DNA of 64,000 bases. It comes from CBDFKB01 sp965248715. Lineage in GTDB: Bacteria > Pseudomonadota > Alphaproteobacteria > Rhizobiales > Rhizobiaceae. Every line of letters begins with the position of its first letter. Positions within the stretch are counted from its first letter, which is position 1. The position numbers and the translations under genes are program-made. Shown here one piece after another: positions 9,077 to 17,205 of the stretch. The stretch lies in contig CBDFKB010000007.1 in assembly GCA_965248715.1 (NCBI GenBank), positions 806,001 through 870,000 on the forward strand. Reading direction: 5' to 3'. Below the pieces are notes generated by a model. The model was not told where the DNA came from. It saw only the letters and a list, made by a program, of their open reading frames with translations, and did not search any database.

Positions 9077-9447
9077 CACTCTTCCCCGCATATAATCGGA
9101 AATCGGTCCGAAGTTTCTGCAGATAAGTGTAATCGCTACATATTAATATATTGCGAACATAGCATTATTTACGGAATATACTGTCCGTAATGCTTGTAGC
9201 ATTTGGGTATTTGTATCGTAAATTCGTAAAATGCTGACAAATGTCAGTGATTTAAGCCCTATAGATTATTGTAATTAGAGGATCAATTTATAGTATAATT
9301 GATACTTGTTCTGGAATAATGAAGCAGGTATATATGGTAAGATATGAATATAGTAATTTTTCTAGTAATATATTTTTTCTAATAAGGACTTTATTTTTCC
9401 AAAAAAGTGTGAGACTCTGATATCATTGATATCAAGCGAGAGCCATC
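9077..9447. other. AT-rich intergenic segment
   Basis: About 370 bp without a convincing gene. It is much richer in A+T than the rest of the window (for example around 9140-9200 and 9240-9400). It probably holds the promoter of the toxin-antitoxin genes and that of the small minus-strand gene. The base composition suggests foreign origin. Confidence 0.6.
9418..9434. promoter_or_regulatory. candidate operator of the toxin-antitoxin pair
   Basis: TGATATCATTGATATCA: two identical 8-bp palindromes (TGATATCA) separated by one T, ending 13 nt before the antitoxin ATG. Ribbon-helix-helix antitoxins usually repress their own operon by binding paired short palindromes, so this is a good operator candidate. 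The role is inferred. Confidence 0.55.
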
Positions 9448-9732
9448 ATGGCAGATATGTTGGTGAGAAATGTCGCCGCCAATCTTAAAAAGGATGTGGA
9501 GCAGCTTGCTAAGCACTCCAAGCGTAGCCTTTCTGACGAGATCAAGCATTTGATCAGGCTCGGATTAGAGCGGGAAGGCAATTTGGGTAACCGCGACGCT
9601 GGAGATACGCCGCTCGATGCGATGCGCATGGCATTCGCCGGATGCCAGATGAGCGATGTGGAGCATGATAAATTCTCGCGCGTTTTGGAGGAGGCGCGCA
9701 ACGCGCCCGAACCTGAGCCGTTCGAATTTTAG
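9448..9732 (+). CDS. ribbon-helix-helix antitoxin (FitA/VapB type)
   Basis: A 94-residue antitoxin. Its N-terminal 40 residues fit an RHH DNA-binding fold of FitA type (ADMLVRNVAANLKKDVEQL, then a helix with RSLSDEIKHLIRLGL). The C-terminal half (PLDAMRMAFAG to EPEPFEF) is acidic and probably wraps the toxin. GAGAG stands 7 nt before the ATG. Its TAG stop shares one base with the toxin's GTG start, so translation is coupled. Family knowledge: such antitoxins neutralise a PIN-domain RNase and autorepress. The paired palindromes just upstream are the likely operator. Exact subfamily (FitA, VapB or another RHH group) is uncertain. Confidence 0.82.
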   Translation: MADMLVRNVAANLKKDVEQLAKHSKRSLSDEIKHLIRLGLEREGNLGNRDAGDTPLDAMRMAFAGCQMSDVEHDKFSRVLEEARNAPEPEPFEF

Positions 9733-10154
9733 TGATCATCCTCGACACCAATGTTATTTCGGAGTTTACCCGCACGAATGCGAGTCCATTTGCGAGCAAT
9801 TGGCTTCGCGAGCAATCGTTTGACGATCTTGGGACCTGCGCTCCGGTTGCATCCGAACTTTGGTATGGTGCGCAGCGAGTATTTCATCGCGATGGGTCTC
9901 ACCGCTATATCCGTGCTTTCGAAGACATGATCGAAAATGTAGTTTCCGGAAGAGTGCTGCCTTTCGACATGCTCGCCGCAAAACAGTGCGCGGAGGTTCG
10001 GGTGTTGCGCAGCGCCATGGGCCGACCGGTCGGATTGTTCGACGCCATGATCGCCGGCATCTGCATGGTCAACGGCGCCACCCTGGCCACCCGCAACATC
10101 GATGATTTCGCGGGGCTTGACCTGAAGCTGGTAAACCCGTTTGAAGGCGGTTGA
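9732..10154 (+). CDS. PIN-domain toxin (FitB/VapC type RNase)
   Basis: A 140-residue PIN-domain ribonuclease. The acidic metal-binding residues are visible: LDTNVISE near the start (Asp), VASELWYGA (Glu near 42), LFDAMIAGI (Asp near 106) and TRNIDDF near the C-terminus. It starts with GTG overlapping the antitoxin stop by one base. Toxins of this kind cleave tRNA or mRNA when the antitoxin is degraded. The active site looks intact, so the module may be functional. It ends 21 nt before fmt, so fmt expression could partly depend on read-through from this module if the ancestral def-fmt promoter was displaced. Confidence 0.88.
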   Translation: MIILDTNVISEFTRTNASPFASNWLREQSFDDLGTCAPVASELWYGAQRVFHRDGSHRYIRAFEDMIENVVSGRVLPFDMLAAKQCAEVRVLRSAMGRPVGLFDAMIAGICMVNGATLATRNIDDFAGLDLKLVNPFEGG

Positions 10155-10175
10155 ACGCTTGTTACAGGAATAGTG

Positions 10176-11111
10176 ATGCCGCTTCGGGTTATATTCATGG
10201 GTACGCCGGAATTCTCGGTGCCGGCGTTAAATGCGCTTGCCGCCTCACAGCACGAAATTATCTGTGTCTATACCCAGCCGCCGCGGCCGGCCGGCCGGCG
10301 CGGGCTCGAACCAACCCGCTCGCCGGTGCACTTGGCCGCCGACCAGGCGGGGATTGATGTGCGCACACCGGAAAATTTCAAACAACGCCGGCATGTTGAC
10401 GATTTCTCCCGGCTTAACGCCGATGTCGCCTTCGTAATCGCCTATGGTTTGCTGCTGCCGCAACCGATCCTCGCCGCGCCGCGTTTGGGTTGCCTCAACG
10501 CCCATGCGTCATTACTGCCGCGTTGGCGTGGTGCGGCGCCGATCCAACGTGCGATTGAGGCCGGCGACGCCGAAACCGGGGTCGATATCATGCAGATGGA
10601 TGCCGGCCTCGATACCGGTCCGCTCGCCCTGCGTGAAATTTTGCCGATCGGATCTGATATGACCGGTGGCGAATTACACAATGGCCTAAGCGCCGTCTGC
10701 GCACGGCTCGCGGTTGCAGCGATTGACCGGTTGGAAGCCGGCACGCTTGTTTTTACCTCGCAACCAGCCGATGGCGCGTGCTATGCAAAAAAGATCGACA
10801 AATCGCAGACCCGGATCGACTGGCGCCTGCCGGCGCTACAATTACACGACCGCATTCGTGCGTTTTCGCCCTTTCCCGGTTGCTGGTGCGAATTACCGGT
10901 TGGCGGTGGCCTGGCTCGGGTAAAAATACTGGCAAGTGCGGTTGGTAACAGCGAAGGGTTGCCAGGAACGGTACTTGATGACCGCCTTACGATTGCTTGC
11001 GGTCAGGGGTCGATTGCCCTGACCCATTTGCAGCGGGCCGGCAAGCAGCCGGTTAGCGCCGATGCATTCACGCGCGGCAATCCGATCGCTGCCGGCACTG
11101 TGCTGTTGTAG
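10176..11111 (+). CDS. fmt: methionyl-tRNA formyltransferase
   Basis: Transfers a formyl group from 10-formyl-THF to initiator Met-tRNA. The 311-residue protein has the N-terminal MGTPEFSVPAL start of the catalytic domain, the SLLPRWRGAAPIQRAI motif (about residues 108-123) and VDIMQMDAGLDTGP for folate/active-site architecture, followed by a C-terminal tRNA-binding OB domain (INWR-like segment TRIDWRLPA onward). GTG-ATG stand in tandem at 10173/10176; the ATG is preferred. truA follows after 14 nt. Def, the enzyme that later removes the formyl group, lies upstream beyond the toxin-antitoxin insert, where it would normally be adjacent. Confidence 0.96.
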   Translation: MPLRVIFMGTPEFSVPALNALAASQHEIICVYTQPPRPAGRRGLEPTRSPVHLAADQAGIDVRTPENFKQRRHVDDFSRLNADVAFVIAYGLLLPQPILAAPRLGCLNAHASLLPRWRGAAPIQRAIEAGDAETGVDIMQMDAGLDTGPLALREILPIGSDMTGGELHNGLSAVCARLAVAAIDRLEAGTLVFTSQPADGACYAKKIDKSQTRIDWRLPALQLHDRIRAFSPFPGCWCELPVGGGLARVKILASAVGNSEGLPGTVLDDRLTIACGQGSIALTHLQRAGKQPVSADAFTRGNPIAAGTVLL

Positions 11112-11125
11112 AGCGGAAAGTGGCC

Positions 11126-11869
11126 ATGCCGCGCTATCGTCTGGAAATCGAATATAACGGCACCCCGTACCATGGCTGGCAGCGCCAAGACGGTTTGCCG
11201 TCGGTACAGCAAGCGCTCGAAGAGGCGATCTTTCGTTTTTGCGGCGAGCGGGCAACCCTGTTTGCCGCCGGGCGTACCGACGCCGGGGTTCATGCGCTCG
11301 GCCAGGTCGCCCATGTTGATCTTAGCGCTGATTGGCGACCCTTTACCGTCGCCGAGGCGCTTAACGCCCATTTGGTCCAAAATGGCCAACCGGTGGCGCT
11401 TGTCAATTGTGCGCTGGTGCCAAAGGATTTCGACGCCAGATTTTCCGCCACCGCCAGAAGCTATCGCTATTTAATCGTCAACCGCCGCGCACCGCTAACG
11501 GTGGAGCGCGAGCGTGCTTGGCAGGTCAAGAAACCGCTTGATGTCGAAGCGATGCACGAGGCCGCGCAACATCTGGTCGGCCATCATGATTTTACTACTT
11601 TTCGCGCAGTCAATTGTCAGGCCAAATCTCCGCATAAAACCCTCGACCGCCTCGCCGTGGTGGGCACCGGCGAGCGGATCGAAATCCGTGCCAATTCGCG
11701 TTCGTTCCTTCACCATCAGGTGCGCTCGATGGCAGGCTCGTTGAAATTGGTCGGCGAGGGTCGCTGGAGCGATCAGGACCTGAAAGCGGCACTTGAAGCC
11801 TGCGACCGCAAGGCGTGCGGGCCGGTGGCACCGGCTTACGGACTTTATCTGGAGAAAGTCGCCTATTAA
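11126..11869 (+). CDS. truA: tRNA pseudouridine(38-40) synthase TruA
   Basis: Converts uridines 38-40 in the anticodon arm of tRNAs to pseudouridine. The 247-residue product starts PRYRLEIEYNGTPYHGWQRQ, a typical TruA N-terminus, and contains the catalytic Asp in GRTDAGVHALGQ (about residues 51-62). The SFLHHQVRSMAGSL segment near residue 195 is also diagnostic. GGAAAG lies 5 nt before the ATG at 11126; a GTG six bases earlier is the alternative. It follows fmt after 14 nt, so the two are likely cotranscribed. A beta-headed mosaic repeat lies between its end and the convergent dapE. Confidence 0.96.
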   Translation: MPRYRLEIEYNGTPYHGWQRQDGLPSVQQALEEAIFRFCGERATLFAAGRTDAGVHALGQVAHVDLSADWRPFTVAEALNAHLVQNGQPVALVNCALVPKDFDARFSATARSYRYLIVNRRAPLTVERERAWQVKKPLDVEAMHEAAQHLVGHHDFTTFRAVNCQAKSPHKTLDRLAVVGTGERIEIRANSRSFLHHQVRSMAGSLKLVGEGRWSDQDLKAALEACDRKACGPVAPAYGLYLEKVAY

Positions 11870-11900
11870 CCACCGTTGGTATTAGGCATGGCACGCTCTC

Positions 11901-12006
11901 TAGCGCTTGTCACCAAGCGTTGGGTTCGCTTCGTCGCGCTATCTGTTTGTTTTGTCGCGTATTCTTATCCGAAAACCGCTACACACTTTTCGGGAATACG
12001 CTCTAG
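11901..12006 (-). repeat. mosaic palindromic element, beta head, complete
   Basis: About 106 bp with CTAG at both ends: tail CTAGCGCTTGTCACCAAGCG on the truA side and beta hairpin head (GCGTATTC...GAATACGC with inner TTTTCGG/CCGAAAA) on the dapE side. The TAG of its outer CTAG is the stop codon of dapE. Confidence 0.92.
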
Positions 12007-13199
12007 CCCTTAGCGAAATAACGCTGCAAAAAGTCGCGATAGATATCGGTCAACTTCTTGAGATCGGCGATTTCGGTATGTTCGTCGATCTGGTGCATGG
12101 TCTTGCCGACCAGACCGAACTCGACTACCGGGCAATAATCCTTGATGAACCGGGCATCCGACGTGCCGCCACCAGTAGATAGTTCCGGCATCTTGCCGGT
12201 CACCGCTTCCACCGCCGCAGACAGTATGGCGATCAAATTATTGTCCCGGGTCAAAAACACCGGGCTGACACGGCCAATCCACTCCACTCGATATTGCACC
12301 GGCCGGTCTTTGCCGGTTCGTGCCCGGGCCAATGCCGCTCCTTCGTCAAGCCGGCGGATGATTTCGCCTTTTAACCTTTCTTCGTCCCACAGATCGTTGA
12401 AGCGGATGTTAAACCGCGCCCGCGCTTCAGCCGGGATCACATTGACCGCCGGGTTGCCCACATCGATGCTGGTGACTTCCAAATTGGTTGCCTGGAATTG
12501 TTCGGTTCCAGCATCAAACGGTCGCGATTGCAGCGGATCAAGCAGATCGGCAAGGCCGCGCAGCGGATTATCAGCAAGATGCGGATAGGCGGAATGGCCC
12601 TGCACACCATCGACGATGATTTCCCCCGAAAGTGAACCACGGCGGCCGATCTTGATCGCATCGCCAATGGTGTCGGGATTGGTCGGTTCGCCGACGATGC
12701 AGGCATCAAATTTATTGCCTTGGTCGGCCGCCCATTTCAGCAATTTGTCGGTTCCGTTGATAGACGGGCCTTCCTCGTCGCCGGTGATCAAAAAGGAAAT
12801 CGTTCCTTTTGGTATGCCATGTTTGTTTACATGTTCGCCGACTGCGGCAACAAAACAAGCAATACCGCCCTTCATGTCAACCGCACCGCGCCCGTAGATT
12901 TTTCCATCGGCGATTTCGCCGGCAAATGGCGGGCGGTGCCAGGCACCTTCATCGCCAGGCGGCACCACGTCGGTGTGGCCGGCAAACACCAAATGCGGCG
13001 TACCGGTGCCAACGGAAGCAAACAGGTTTTCCACGTCAGGGGTATCGGTATCGCAAAACATTAACCGCTGGGTGGCAAATCCCAACCCACTTAGATGGCT
13101 GACTAATACCGCCAGCGCACCGCCCTCGTTGGGGGTCACCGATCGGCAACCGATCAGTTCCTGAAGAAGCTCAGCGGCCTGTGGCAAACTATCAGCCAT
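12003..13199 (-). CDS. dapE: succinyl-diaminopimelate desuccinylase
   Basis: Zinc-dependent M20 peptidase-family enzyme of the succinylase branch of lysine/diaminopimelate synthesis; it releases succinate from N-succinyl-LL-DAP. The 398-residue protein shows the metal-site motifs in order: FAGHTDVVPPGD, GRGAVDMKGG, ITGDEEG (catalytic Glu) and VGEPTNPD, plus the C-terminal GLVGKTMHQIDEH with the last His ligand. A helical dimerisation domain lies in the middle. Its start overlaps the end of the upstream DUF805 gene by 8 nt, and dapD lies just before that, giving a dapD-DUF805-dapE operon. Its stop codon is supplied by the boundary of a mosaic repeat, so the last residues may have been set by that insertion. 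Confidence 0.96.
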   Translation of the reverse strand: MADSLPQAAELLQELIGCRSVTPNEGGALAVLVSHLSGLGFATQRLMFCDTDTPDVENLFASVGTGTPHLVFAGHTDVVPPGDEGAWHRPPFAGEIADGKIYGRGAVDMKGGIACFVAAVGEHVNKHGIPKGTISFLITGDEEGPSINGTDKLLKWAADQGNKFDACIVGEPTNPDTIGDAIKIGRRGSLSGEIIVDGVQGHSAYPHLADNPLRGLADLLDPLQSRPFDAGTEQFQATNLEVTSIDVGNPAVNVIPAEARARFNIRFNDLWDEERLKGEIIRRLDEGAALARARTGKDRPVQYRVEWIGRVSPVFLTRDNNLIAILSAAVEAVTGKMPELSTGGGTSDARFIKDYCPVVEFGLVGKTMHQIDEHTEIADLKKLTDIYRDFLQRYFAKG

Positions 13200-13635
13200 G
13201 GTGATTTTCCGGCCCCGGCCCTAGCTTCGACCTGATGCCGAAAGGCGGTGGCCCCCATCGATTGTCGCAGTTTTTACTGGGAACAAGCATCAGCGCAAAC
13301 AATGCCAGCGGGCCAACCATCGGTACGAACAAAATTACCGCGAAGAAACCGTTGAAACCCAAATCGTGCAACCGTTTGACCACAAGCGCAATCGAACACC
13401 AGCATGAGACGACAAGAGCGATCAACATGATCAGCCCCCAAAGGGTAAAGGCCGGCGTGTCCTGTGTGGTCGCCACGATCCTGGTAATGATCACGCCCAG
13501 CACGGCGAGAATTAGCAATTGACCAAGAATATAGGATTTGCGGGCGATGCGGCCGTCAAGCGCGAACATTAGCCAAAATACCGAAGGGGTAATCCGGTGG
13601 CGATCCTGCATGGCGATGTCCCGACCGGCTGGCAT
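13192..13635 (-). CDS. DUF805 family membrane protein
   Basis: A 147-residue inner-membrane protein of the DUF805 (YhaH-like) family. The family hallmarks are present: FWLMFALDGRIARKSY near the N-terminus, then hydrophobic helices (LLILAVLGVIITRIV; LIMLIALVVSCWCSIALVV), the VKRLHDLGFNGFFAV motif and a last helix before NRWGPPP. The ATG at 13635 lies 3 nt after the dapD stop; another ATG at 13611 with GGGAC upstream is possible. Function of DUF805 proteins is unknown. Here it is sandwiched between dapD and dapE with overlaps, so it is at least cotranscribed with lysine/peptidoglycan precursor genes. That does not prove a shared role. Confidence 0.88.
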   Translation of the reverse strand: MPAGRDIAMQDRHRITPSVFWLMFALDGRIARKSYILGQLLILAVLGVIITRIVATTQDTPAFTLWGLIMLIALVVSCWCSIALVVKRLHDLGFNGFFAVILFVPMVGPLALFALMLVPSKNCDNRWGPPPFGIRSKLGPGPENHHG

Positions 13636-13638
13636 TAT

Positions 13639-14493
13639 CTAGTCCCGCAGCAATTCGTTGATCGAGGTCTTGGACCGGGTCTTTTCATCGACCCGTTTGA
13701 CGATCACCGCACAATACAGGCTTGGGCCAGGCGATCCGTCAGGCAGCGGCTTACCGGGCATGGTACCGGCCACCACCACCGAATAGGCTGGCACCTCGCC
13801 ATACATAATTTCGCCGCTGGCGCGGTCGACGATCTTAGTAGATTTGCCGATAAACACGCCCATGCCGAGCACCGCGCCCTCGCGCACGATACAGCCTTCG
13901 ACCACCTCGGAGCGGGCGCCGATAAAGCAATTATCCTCAATAATCACCGGACCGGCCTGCACCGGTTCCAGCACCCCACCGATGCCGGCACCGCCCGATA
14001 AATGTACATTGGCGCCAATCTGCGCGCATGAGCCGACCGTGGCCCAGGTATCGACCATGGTGCCAGCACCCACATGGGCACCGAGATTGACGAAGGACGG
14101 CATCAACACTACTCCGGGCGCGATATAGGCGCTACGCCGCACGATACAGTTGGGCACCGCGCGAAAACCGGCGGCGCGCCATTGATTGTCACCCCAGCGT
14201 TCGAATTTCGACGGCACCTTGTCCCACCAACCCGAATTTCCCGGACCGCCATCAAGCATTGCCATATCGTTGAGACGAAACGACAGCAACACCGCCTTTT
14301 TAAGCCATTGATTGACGTGCCATTGGCCATCGGCGCCAGGCTCGGCGACCCGCACCGTTCCACCATCGAGCAAGCCAAGGGTTTCATCGACCGCGTCGCG
14401 CACCGGCCCACGCGTGCTGGGGTCCATCTGCTCACGGTTCTCAAATGCCGCGTCGATGGTCGCTGCTAATTCAGCGATGGCGGTATCTTGCAT
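13639..14493 (-). CDS. dapD: tetrahydrodipicolinate N-succinyltransferase
   Basis: Transfers succinyl from succinyl-CoA to tetrahydrodipicolinate, opening the succinylase route to diaminopimelate and lysine. The 284-residue product has the helical N-terminal domain (TRGPVRDAVDETLGLLDGG) and a left-handed beta-helix of hexapeptide repeats, visible from about residue 110 (VNLGAHVGAGTMVDTWATVG, then IGANVHLSGGAGIGG and VVEGCIVREGAVLGMG). Length fits the family trimer subunit. It is first gene of dapD-DUF805-dapE. GGAGAA stands 6 nt before its start codon. The pathway partner dapE is two genes downstream. Confidence 0.97.
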   Translation of the reverse strand: MQDTAIAELAATIDAAFENREQMDPSTRGPVRDAVDETLGLLDGGTVRVAEPGADGQWHVNQWLKKAVLLSFRLNDMAMLDGGPGNSGWWDKVPSKFERWGDNQWRAAGFRAVPNCIVRRSAYIAPGVVLMPSFVNLGAHVGAGTMVDTWATVGSCAQIGANVHLSGGAGIGGVLEPVQAGPVIIEDNCFIGARSEVVEGCIVREGAVLGMGVFIGKSTKIVDRASGEIMYGEVPAYSVVVAGTMPGKPLPDGSPGPSLYCAVIVKRVDEKTRSKTSINELLRD

Positions 14494-14685
14494 GGCAATT
14501 CTCCTGGCCGATCAATTGATTTGTTAACCACAATTTCACGCCGTGTGTACCATTCTATGTTAGTCGATGGTGATCTTTGGTCCCGCGACAATCGCCGCGA
14601 TCAATGTCAGGATCATCTAGCGGCGTCAATCGCCATTGCGACCGTTAATTGGGCGCTATGACAATCAAATAGCAAAGGGATGGGC

Positions 14686-15528
14686 ATGGCAGCGCAGGGT
14701 GGAAAAAGCTGGGTATCGTTGGTGCGCTCCAGGCGCGATATTGATCGCGCCCACGACGTTCCGATCACGCCACAGACCATGGCACCGGCCTATCGCCTCG
14801 CCTTCGACGACAAGGAGTTTCTGTGTTCGGAGGAACTGCGCCCGGTCCGCCTGCAGTTGGAATTGCTGAAACCGGAAATGCGGCTAAGCGAGCATGGGGT
14901 CGAATCAACCACAGTATTATTCGGTGGCGCCAGGTTGCCCGAACCGGGCAAGGACGCCTGGGCGGCGAAAAACCCGACCCAGAAAAAGAACCTGGAATAC
15001 AATTCGCGCTATTACCAGGTCGCTCGAAGTTTCGCCCGCCTTGCTTCACAATATTCAGCTACCACTAATTTCACCGAAATGGTGGTGATGACCGGCGGTG
15101 GCCCAGGGGTTATGGAAGCCGGCAGCCGTGGCGCGATCGAGGCTGGCGCACCGGCAATAGGCCTCAACATCGTGCTACCGCATGAACAAGCGCCAAACCA
15201 ATATGTGACCCCGGAACTGTGCTTCAATTTCCACTATTTCGCGGTCCGCAAAATGCATTTTTTGATGCGTGCCAAGGTGATCGCGGTGTTTCCCGGCGGG
15301 TTCGGCACATTGGACGAAATGTTCGAGGCGCTGACATTGATCCAAACCCAGCGCATGGAGCCAGTACCGTTCTTGCTATTCGGTCAGGAATTTTGGTCAA
15401 AGGTGATAAATTTTTCCGAATTAGCCGAACAGGGCACCATTTCACCCACCGATCTCGACTTGTTCAATTTCGTCGACAGCGCTGAGGAGGGATGGAAACT
15501 GGTCGCCGATCATTATCGGCTTGGCTGA
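14686..15528 (+). CDS. LOG family protein (TIGR00730-like)
   Basis: A 280-residue Rossmann-like protein of the LOG / 'lysine decarboxylase-like' family. The glycine motif MTGGGPGVMEAGSRGA and the signature PGGFGTLDE (about residue 205) are intact. Family members include cytokinin-nucleoside monophosphate phosphoribohydrolases and nucleotide 5'-monophosphate nucleosidases; the enzyme activity here is inferred only at that level. It belongs to the longer bacterial subgroup with an N-terminal extension of about 90 residues. AAAGG at 14674-14678 is well spaced for the ATG at 14686 and too close for that at 14680. Its end overlaps the convergent DUF817 gene by 16 nt. Confidence 0.85.
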   Translation: MAAQGGKSWVSLVRSRRDIDRAHDVPITPQTMAPAYRLAFDDKEFLCSEELRPVRLQLELLKPEMRLSEHGVESTTVLFGGARLPEPGKDAWAAKNPTQKKNLEYNSRYYQVARSFARLASQYSATTNFTEMVVMTGGGPGVMEAGSRGAIEAGAPAIGLNIVLPHEQAPNQYVTPELCFNFHYFAVRKMHFLMRAKVIAVFPGGFGTLDEMFEALTLIQTQRMEPVPFLLFGQEFWSKVINFSELAEQGTISPTDLDLFNFVDSAEEGWKLVADHYRLG

Positions 15529-16415
15529 TGGTTTGCTGAGCGGCGTCCGTCGCTATCTGGCGGCTTTGGCCGGTGCACGATGGTCACCAGCACAAAGGAT
15601 ATGATCATCAATAAATACCAGGAGCCGAGTTTTGCCGGGGAAACCGGCACCCAACCGCTGAGTTGAGCTGGATAGAGCCAGGCTTTGGATATGGTGCCGA
15701 TGTTCTCGGCCAGCCATATAAACATCGCAACCAGAAGAAACCCGACTAACAGGGGCATGCGGTGGCGAAAGCGAAATACCCGGTAATGGACTGTGGTGCG
15801 CCAATACAAAATCCCGGTTACCGCGAACAGGCCAAGGCGGAAATCGAATATGAAATGGTGCGCGAAAAAATTAGCGTAGATCGCCGCGCAAAGCACCAAG
15901 CTGGCGATAAAATTCGGATAGGCGCTATAGCGCATGTCGAACAAGCGGGAGATGCGGGCGATATAGCTGCCCACGGCCGCATACATAAAACCGGAAAATA
16001 GCGGCACACCGCCGATCCGAAATAAGTTTTCTTCGGGGTAGATCCATGATCCGGCACCGGTTTTGAAAATTTCCATCGCGGTGCCAACCAGGTGAAAAAT
16101 CAAGATCACCTTGGCCTCGTCGAGGGTTTCCAACTTGGCGCCGAGCATGAACAATTGGAACGCGAAGGCGCTTAGAAACAGGAAATCGTAGCGGCTCAGC
16201 GTTACCTCGGCTGGATAAAACAGATGGGTGGCGATGATCAGCCCCAACATCGTGGCCCCAAACAAACAGGCCCAGGCCTGTTTGAGGCCGAATACTAGAA
16301 ATTCGACCCAGGCGCCGGAAATACCCCGTCTCGGCAGGCGATCGAGCAGCGCGTGAGCGCGGCGGTCGATTATTGTCTCAAGCGAAGTAAAACGGCGCAT
16401 CATGGCTTGGTGCAA
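15513..16415 (-). CDS. DUF817 family integral membrane protein
   Basis: A 300-residue polytopic membrane protein that I place in DUF817. About eight hydrophobic helices can be traced, with conserved-looking loops: EFLVFGLKQAWACLFG near residue 40, EIFKTGAGSWIYPEENLFRI near 115-134, and SGFMYAAVGSYIARISRLFD. A basic C-terminal tail follows the last helix. No enzymatic motif is visible. The function is unknown for the family. Its 3' end overlaps the convergent LOG gene by 16 nt, which is unusual for unrelated genes and leaves no room for a terminator between them. It may be a single-gene transcript starting near 16.4 kb. Confidence 0.8.
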   Translation of the reverse strand: MHQAMMRRFTSLETIIDRRAHALLDRLPRRGISGAWVEFLVFGLKQAWACLFGATMLGLIIATHLFYPAEVTLSRYDFLFLSAFAFQLFMLGAKLETLDEAKVILIFHLVGTAMEIFKTGAGSWIYPEENLFRIGGVPLFSGFMYAAVGSYIARISRLFDMRYSAYPNFIASLVLCAAIYANFFAHHFIFDFRLGLFAVTGILYWRTTVHYRVFRFRHRMPLLVGFLLVAMFIWLAENIGTISKAWLYPAQLSGWVPVSPAKLGSWYLLMIISFVLVTIVHRPKPPDSDGRRSANHQPSR

Positions 16416-16479
16416 ACCTTAACCCGGCCGCACTTGCCGGGAACTAATACTAACGGTGGTTGATATTCGCCAGCACCCA

Positions 16480-17205
16480 CTAGCCGGTATCCGTGCCCAA
16501 AGTTGCCACCAGATCCGCCAGGAAAACATCTAAATGGTCGGTCACATGATCAATGTGGGGTTCTTGACCGCCTTCCAATTCCCAGCTTTGCGCACCTTGC
16601 CATGCGCCGCCACGCGGCACGATCAGAACCGTCACCATGCCCATTTGTTTCGGCACCATTAGATTGCGGGCCATGTCCTCGAACATTACCGCGCGCGCGC
16701 CGGTGACCTGGTGGGCGGCAAGAAAGCGCTCATAGGGACCACGTTCCGGTTTCGGTTCAAAATCGGCGGCGACAATATCGAACATCGCGTCGAACCTAGC
16801 CGGCGCGATGCCGATCGCGTTGAGGGTGTTTTCCGCGTGGCGCAAATTGCCATTGGTGAAGATGTGCTTGCGCCCGGGCAGCGCTGCTATCAGGCCATCG
16901 AGCGCTGGGTTGGGTTCAAGCTGGGTGTAGTCGATGTCGTGCACACGGGTGAGAAAGTCGTGCGGATCAATGTGATATTCGCGCATCAACCCATTAAGCG
17001 TGGTGCCGTGGTCGCGGAACAGCCTTTTTTGAATTGCCCGCGCTTTGGATTTGTCTAGTCCGGTTAGATCGGCGACATAGTCGGTCATGCGCCAGTCGAT
17101 CTGCGAAAACAGATCGCAATGGCGCGGATAAAGCGTGTTGTCGAGATCGAAAACCCAGTCGGTAATCTGCTCAAATCGGCCCACCCGATCATCCTTTATG
17201 GTCAT
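16480..17205 (-). CDS. HAD-family pyrimidine 5'-nucleotidase
   Basis: A 241-residue haloacid dehalogenase-fold phosphatase of the SDT1/YjjG-like 'pyrimidine 5'-nucleotidase' group. Motif I is VFDLDNTLYP near residue 20 (nucleophile and acid Asp), motif II IFTNGN near 110, the Lys of motif III in EPKPERGPYE, and motif IV AVMFEDMARNL near 180. It presumably dephosphorylates UMP/CMP or related nucleotides in the cytoplasm; substrate is inferred. The start at 17205 overlaps the argB stop as ATGA, so it is translationally coupled to argB. This argB-nucleotidase pairing is familiar from rhizobia. An in-frame upstream extension inside argB is rejected. Confidence 0.88.
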   Translation of the reverse strand: MTIKDDRVGRFEQITDWVFDLDNTLYPRHCDLFSQIDWRMTDYVADLTGLDKSKARAIQKRLFRDHGTTLNGLMREYHIDPHDFLTRVHDIDYTQLEPNPALDGLIAALPGRKHIFTNGNLRHAENTLNAIGIAPARFDAMFDIVAADFEPKPERGPYERFLAAHQVTGARAVMFEDMARNLMVPKQMGMVTVLIVPRGGAWQGAQSWELEGGQEPHIDHVTDHLDVFLADLVATLGTDTG

